9,788 nt of DNA from Candidatus Aminicenantota bacterium (GTDB taxonomy: Bacteria; Acidobacteriota; Aminicenantia; JAMOAD01). The notes under the pieces are model-generated. The model ran no database searches and was not told the DNA's origin. It saw only the letters and a list, made by a program, of their open reading frames with translations. Positions 6,670-9,788 of this stretch are shown here, piece after piece. The first letter of the stretch is position 1, and every line of letters starts with the position of its first letter. Position numbers and translations under genes: made by a program. The DNA is taken from contig JALXDT010000363.1 of NCBI GenBank assembly GCA_027070475.1, positions 1-9,788 of the forward strand. Reading direction: 5' to 3'.

Positions 6670-7398
6670 ATGAAAAGAATTTTTCAAACATTTATTATTA
6701 TCTTTTTACTCATCTTTAGCCCCTTTTCATATGCTATAACCGATTGCAAGATTGTTGCAAAAAAACTGCACAATCTTCAAAATGAAATTATCGAGAAAAG
6801 TTTCAGAACACTTCCTACCGGAAGCTGGGCTGATTATGGTGTAATAAAAGCAGTATATCTTGGCAAGAAAATTTCTCCTCAAACAGGCTTAAAATTGAGA
6901 GTGGTTGAGTTTCAAGGAACACCCGCAGGACAGCTGTGGTTTAAACTAACCCCAAAAGATATAGACTATAAGGGAAAAACATATAGATTCTGGACAATTG
7001 AACCAATGGAAGGTTATGTTAATGTTGGAGGCAATATCTTCTATGTACCCAAAGCTGCAATAGAAATGCTTATGAGAGGTAAGGAGTGGAGTATAATTTT
7101 ATTTGAAGGTAATATTTCAGCTCCCACAGAATGTAAAGAGAGAACATCTCTGACAGAAAAGTCTTTAAGCTTTCCGGGAGGTAAAAAGGTAAAAGCCTTT
7201 GTTATAGAATCTCTTGAAAATCATGGAAAGCTTTTATGCTCTCCCGATGTTCCTTTCGGGATGATCAGAAGTATAAGCTCCTCAGGACAGTCGAGCAAAG
7301 TCTCCTTAAAAGACTTTGGTTTCAAGGGAGGGAAAAGCATAATTTCAAATGAACAGTTGAAGAAAGCCAAACCCTTTCCCATTTTTGGGAACAATTAG
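6670..7398 (+). CDS. Secreted protein of unknown function
   Basis: A 242-residue protein I do not recognise. Residues 1-22 are a clear signal peptide (MKRIF, hydrophobic core, cleavage likely after SYA), so it should be periplasmic, outer-membrane-associated or exported. The mature part appears mostly beta, with TLPTGSWADYGVIKAVYLG (48-66), a middle YKGKTYRFWTIEPMEG, and a late segment VKAFVIESLENHGKLLCSPDVPFGMIRS (174-201). The 'short strand, G, C/S, VPFGM' ending recalls uncharacterised secreted or lipoprotein families in which a residue pattern 'VP.G...' closes a beta domain. I cannot name the family. Three cysteines (26, 155, 190) could allow one disulfide. The gene starts four bases after the PA14-OmpA gene, so a shared envelope role is inferred. 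Confidence 0.85.
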   Translation: MKRIFQTFIIIFLLIFSPFSYAITDCKIVAKKLHNLQNEIIEKSFRTLPTGSWADYGVIKAVYLGKKISPQTGLKLRVVEFQGTPAGQLWFKLTPKDIDYKGKTYRFWTIEPMEGYVNVGGNIFYVPKAAIEMLMRGKEWSIILFEGNISAPTECKERTSLTEKSLSFPGGKKVKAFVIESLENHGKLLCSPDVPFGMIRSISSSGQSSKVSLKDFGFKGGKSIISNEQLKKAKPFPIFGNN

Positions 7399-7466
7399 GT
7401 TAAACTCTTTAATGAAAATTTTTTAAACATCATAATTAAAACATTATCATTGATGAAAGCAATTAC

Positions 7467-7495
7467 TTGAAAAAAAAGCTTTTTTCTGATTTAAT
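7467..7495 (+). promoter_or_regulatory. Predicted sigma70-type promoter of the S9 peptidase gene
   Basis: TTGAAA (7467-7472), 17-base spacer, TTTAAT (7490-7495): each hexamer differs from consensus at one base. Transcription would begin near 7502, leaving a leader of about 18 bases that just contains the ribosome binding site. The spacer holds the A-tract palindrome. This suggests the peptidase is transcribed separately from the two genes before it. Confidence 0.6.
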
Positions 7496-7507
7496 TATCT
7501 ACTAATG

Positions 7508-7514
7508 AAGGAGG
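7508..7514 (+). promoter_or_regulatory. Ribosome binding site of the S9 peptidase
   Basis: AAGGAGG with a six-base spacer to the ATG at 7521, a near-ideal site that confirms the chosen start. Confidence 0.85.
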
Positions 7515-7520
7515 TTTAAT

Positions 7521-9566
7521 ATGAAGAAAAAATTTATTCTTGTTTTTGGACTTTTTTTATTTTTGTCAATATTTTCATACTCTGCTCATAAAAAAAGAGC
7601 TATAACTTACTCTGATTTTGTAAAGGTTAGATGGGTTAGTGGCCCTGTTATATCACCCGATGGAAATTATCTTGCTTATACTGTTAAGGTTCTTGATAAA
7701 AAGAAAAATGGCTCAAACTCATCTATTTACCTTTTTGATCTTGCAAAGGGAAAAGAGATAAGGCTTACAAATTCGGAAGCTTCAGATTTTTCTCCCGAAT
7801 TCTCTTATGACTCAAAATACCTTTATTTTCTCTCAACAAGGAGCGGTAAGGTCGCTCTATGGAGGATTTCAATAAATGGAGGAGAAGCCGAAAAATATTT
7901 AGAGATTCCTGTTGATATAGATACTTTCAAATTATCCCCGACAGGTGATTATATAGCATTTACTGCATTTGCTTCTCCCGACCTGAGAAAATATAATGAT
8001 CAGGTAAAATTCTGGAAAGAGGATAAAAACAGAAAAACCTCAGCCTACGTAAGCGACAGACTTTTCTATAGAGTATGGAATTACTGGAGGAAAGGAAAAT
8101 ACTCCACGCTTTTTGTTTATTCAAATCTCTTAAAAAAGATCAGACAACTTACTTATGGCTATCACGATGTTCCCCCTGCAGATCTTGGCTCTTCTCATGA
8201 TTTAGAATTTTCAAAAGATGGCAAATATATATACTTTGTAATGAACAAATCCAGACATCCTGAAAATTCAACCAATAATGATATTTTTAAGGTATCTGTA
8301 TATGGAGGGAATTTAATAAAAATCACATCAAATGCAGCAAATGATAACAATCCTCTCCTCTCTCATAATGGAAAAATGTTAGCATACAAGGCAATGAAAA
8401 GACCGGGATTTGAAGCAGATAAATACAATATCATGGTAAAAGATATTACCACAGGAAAACTTATAAGTCTTACAGAAGGTTTTGATAGAACAGTAAATAC
8501 AATAAGATGGGCACCTTCGGATAACTCTATTTTCTTTACAGTTAGCCAAGAGGGTTACCACCCGATTTACAAAGTAAATATTGAAACAGGAGAAAAATTT
8601 CCTGTTGTAAAAAAAGCATTCATAAAAAACTTTGTAGTAAGCAATAATGGCAAATATCTATTTTATTCAAAGGAAAAAGTAAACAGACCTTCTGAGATTT
8701 ATGCTTACAGTCTGGAAAAAGGAAAAGAGTTTCAATTAACCCATTTTAATGATAAACTTGTTGCATCCCTTGAGATGAACCCTCTTGAAGAGTATTGGTT
8801 TGAAGGAGGGGGGGGAGATTCTGTTCATCTAATGGTTGTAAAACCACCTTTTTTCAATAAAAGAAAAAAATATCCTGCAATAATGCTAATACACGGAGGC
8901 CCACAAGGAGCATGGGGAGATGATTTTCATCCCCGCTGGAATGTTCAGATGTTTGCATCCAGAGGTTATGTGATTTTAATGGTCAATTTTCACGGCTCAG
9001 TGGGTTATGGTCAGGCTTTTACAGATTCTGTAAGTAAAGATTGGGGAGGTAAACCCTACATAGATATAATCAAAGGAACAAATTTTGCAATCAATAAATT
9101 CAAATATATTGATCCATCCAGAATAGGAGCTGCAGGGGCTTCATACGGAGGTTTTATGATAGACTGGATAGAGGGACATGAGCATCCTTTCAAAGTACTT
9201 GTATCCCATGCAGGGGTTTATGATCAAAAGAGCATGTATGGTGCAACAGAAGAGCTCTGGTTCCCTGAGTGGGAATTTGCAGGAACCCCGTGGACAAATC
9301 CAAAAATGTACCAAAAGTTCTCTCCTTCTTCATATGTAACAAACTTTAAAACCCCATGTCTTGTCACAGCGGGAGAAAGAGACTACAGAGTACCTTACAC
9401 CCAGAGCCTTCAATTTTTCACAGCCCTTCAAAAGATGGGGGTTCCTTCAAAATTAATAGTGTTTCCTGATGAATGCCACTTTATTCAAAAACCGAATAAT
9501 GCAGAATTCTGGTGGAATGAGGTATTAAATTGGTTTGACAAATATCTGAAAATAAGGAAAAAGTAA
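7521..9566 (+). CDS. Secreted S9 (prolyl oligopeptidase) family serine peptidase, dipeptidyl-peptidase 5-like
   Basis: A 681-residue exported peptidase, close in length to dipeptidyl-peptidase 5 (S9C type, about 680-690). Residues 1-22 are a signal peptide (MKKKF, then a Phe/Leu-rich core). Residues ~27-410 form the beta-propeller that limits substrate access, with repeated SPDGNYLAY, SPTGDYIAF, SKDGKYIYF and SHNGKMLAY-type blades. The alpha/beta-hydrolase domain begins near 425 and shows HGGP (458-461), GSVGYGQAF, the nucleophile Ser541 in GASYGG, Asp621 in GERDYRVP and His653 in DECHFI. All three catalytic residues are present. It should remove dipeptides from oligopeptide N-termini in the periplasm, feeding peptide catabolism; exact specificity is not readable. 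It has its own promoter, with a gap before and after it. An eight-G tract (8808-8815) encodes EGGGGD at 428-433, where a slippage event would break the frame ahead of the catalytic domain. Confidence 0.93.
   Translation: MKKKFILVFGLFLFLSIFSYSAHKKRAITYSDFVKVRWVSGPVISPDGNYLAYTVKVLDKKKNGSNSSIYLFDLAKGKEIRLTNSEASDFSPEFSYDSKYLYFLSTRSGKVALWRISINGGEAEKYLEIPVDIDTFKLSPTGDYIAFTAFASPDLRKYNDQVKFWKEDKNRKTSAYVSDRLFYRVWNYWRKGKYSTLFVYSNLLKKIRQLTYGYHDVPPADLGSSHDLEFSKDGKYIYFVMNKSRHPENSTNNDIFKVSVYGGNLIKITSNAANDNNPLLSHNGKMLAYKAMKRPGFEADKYNIMVKDITTGKLISLTEGFDRTVNTIRWAPSDNSIFFTVSQEGYHPIYKVNIETGEKFPVVKKAFIKNFVVSNNGKYLFYSKEKVNRPSEIYAYSLEKGKEFQLTHFNDKLVASLEMNPLEEYWFEGGGGDSVHLMVVKPPFFNKRKKYPAIMLIHGGPQGAWGDDFHPRWNVQMFASRGYVILMVNFHGSVGYGQAFTDSVSKDWGGKPYIDIIKGTNFAINKFKYIDPSRIGAAGASYGGFMIDWIEGHEHPFKVLVSHAGVYDQKSMYGATEELWFPEWEFAGTPWTNPKMYQKFSPSSYVTNFKTPCLVTAGERDYRVPYTQSLQFFTALQKMGVPSKLIVFPDECHFIQKPNNAEFWWNEVLNWFDKYLKIRKK
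8808..8815 (+). repeat. Homopolymeric G8 tract in the S9 peptidase gene
   Basis: Eight consecutive G bases in an otherwise AT-rich gene, encoding Gly codons between the propeller and the hydrolase domain. I noticed no other G or C run of this length while reading the window. The frame is intact as given. Confidence 0.9.
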
Positions 9567-9583
9567 TTAAATTTTCTTTTCTC

Positions 9584-9612
9584 TTGATTTTTTAATAAAA
9601 AAAAGGTATTTT
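9584..9612 (+). promoter_or_regulatory. Weak candidate promoter for the membrane protein at the right edge
   Basis: TTGATT (9584-9589), 17-base spacer, TATTTT (9607-9612). Transcription would start around 9619, about eight bases before the ATG at 9627. The -10 matches only four of six positions in very AT-rich DNA, so chance is a real alternative. Confidence 0.3.
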
Positions 9613-9626
9613 AAGGTTTAGGAAAA

Positions 9627-9788
9627 ATGAAAAAGGATTTAACGTTCTGGATTACATTGGTCTCAGTTTTAATAATCATTTTTATCCTCCAATTTTTTTT
9701 AAAAAATACATCTTTTAATCCTCCCACAGTGGAAGAAGTAAAAAATTCCATAAAAGTATTAGTAGTAAATACGGATTGGACATATAAG
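9627..9788 (+). CDS. Single-pass membrane-anchored protein (3' part missing)
   Basis: I translated 54 open codons from the ATG at 9627 to the window edge. Residues ~7-26 are a single hydrophobic segment (FWITLVSVLIIIFILQFFL) after MKKDLT, a signal anchor or uncleaved signal peptide. A Pro-rich short linker (FNPPTVEEV) and the strand-like SIKVLVVNTDW follow, so the body of the protein is probably on the outer side of the inner membrane. Nothing identifies the family from this fragment. The upstream TAGGA is a weak ribosome binding site. It lies 60 bases after the S9 peptidase stop on the same strand; co-transcription is possible but not shown. Confidence 0.7.
   Translation, partial: MKKDLTFWITLVSVLIIIFILQFFLKNTSFNPPTVEEVKNSIKVLVVNTDWTYK

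Larger units (their letters stand above)
7399..7520 (+). other. Intergenic region before the S9 peptidase gene
   Basis: This 122-bp stretch is AT-rich, with no GC-rich hairpin plus T-run that would mark the end of the preceding operon. It contains an A-tract palindrome (AAAAAAGCTTTTTT, 7472-7485), a promoter and a strong ribosome binding site for the next gene. I see no riboswitch-like conserved structure. Confidence 0.5.

Noticed and set aside
7470..7486. A-run/T-run palindrome as an intrinsic terminator after the 242-residue gene
   Set aside because: It is perfectly symmetric with almost no loop and has only A-T pairs plus one GC step. It lies inside a good promoter for the next gene.
9587..9606. 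T-run followed by A-run after the S9 peptidase as a terminator
   Set aside because: Only A-T pairs would form the stem. It overlaps a candidate promoter and does not meet the usual form of an intrinsic terminator.
1..9788. CRISPR array, insertion sequence, tRNA/rRNA or defence system
   Set aside because: I saw no spaced direct repeats, terminal inverted repeats with a transposase, tRNA-like cloverleaf or known defence domain on either strand.

Overview
The window is AT-rich (roughly one third G+C by eye) and reads as a chromosomal segment of a diderm (Gram-negative-type) bacterium. It encodes an OmpA-type peptidoglycan-binding envelope protein, several proteins with Sec signal peptides, and strong AGGAGG-type ribosome binding sites. 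Proteins are rich in K, E, I and F and poor in Q, which would suit an anaerobe or thermophile. A large secreted S9 peptidase plus PA14-OmpA and glycosidase genes recalls Aminicenantes/Acidobacteriota-like lineages. That placement is a weak inference, as no marker gene fixes it. No tRNA, rRNA, CRISPR array, transposase or phage gene was seen.

Layout: two divergent gene sets meet at an intergenic region around 5201-5375. Leftward (minus strand), a tight run encodes a secreted clan GH-A glycosidase (5200-3761), a fold-type I PLP aminotransferase (3752-2493), an SDR oxidoreductase (2496-1735, ATGA overlap) and a thymidylate kinase fused to an unrecognised ~175-residue N-terminal region (1722-592). 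Gaps are 8 bp, a 4-bp overlap and 12 bp, so these four look like one operon. Its best promoter (TTGACT-17-TATATT) ends five bases before the glycosidase ATG, which predicts a leaderless transcript. After a 109-bp gap comes the start of another secreted gene (482 to beyond position 1) with a carbohydrate-binding-module-like N-terminus.

Rightward (plus strand) are a secreted PA14-OmpA protein with an extra C-terminal domain (5376-6665) and, 4 bp later, a secreted 242-residue protein of unknown function (6670-7398). A well-formed separate promoter then drives a secreted S9 prolyl-oligopeptidase-family peptidase resembling dipeptidyl-peptidase 5 (7521-9566). The window ends in the start of a single-pass membrane protein (9627 onward).

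Functionally the region mixes envelope or periplasmic proteins (glycosidase, peptidase, OmpA-like protein, unknown secreted proteins) with cytosolic housekeeping or amino-acid enzymes. The leftward operon has no single obvious pathway. The most unusual items are the N-terminal extension of the thymidylate kinase, the predicted leaderless promoter, the three-part PA14-OmpA-OB-like protein with its unknown partner, and an eight-G tract inside the S9 peptidase gene. I did not find a clear defence, mobile or secondary-metabolite system.
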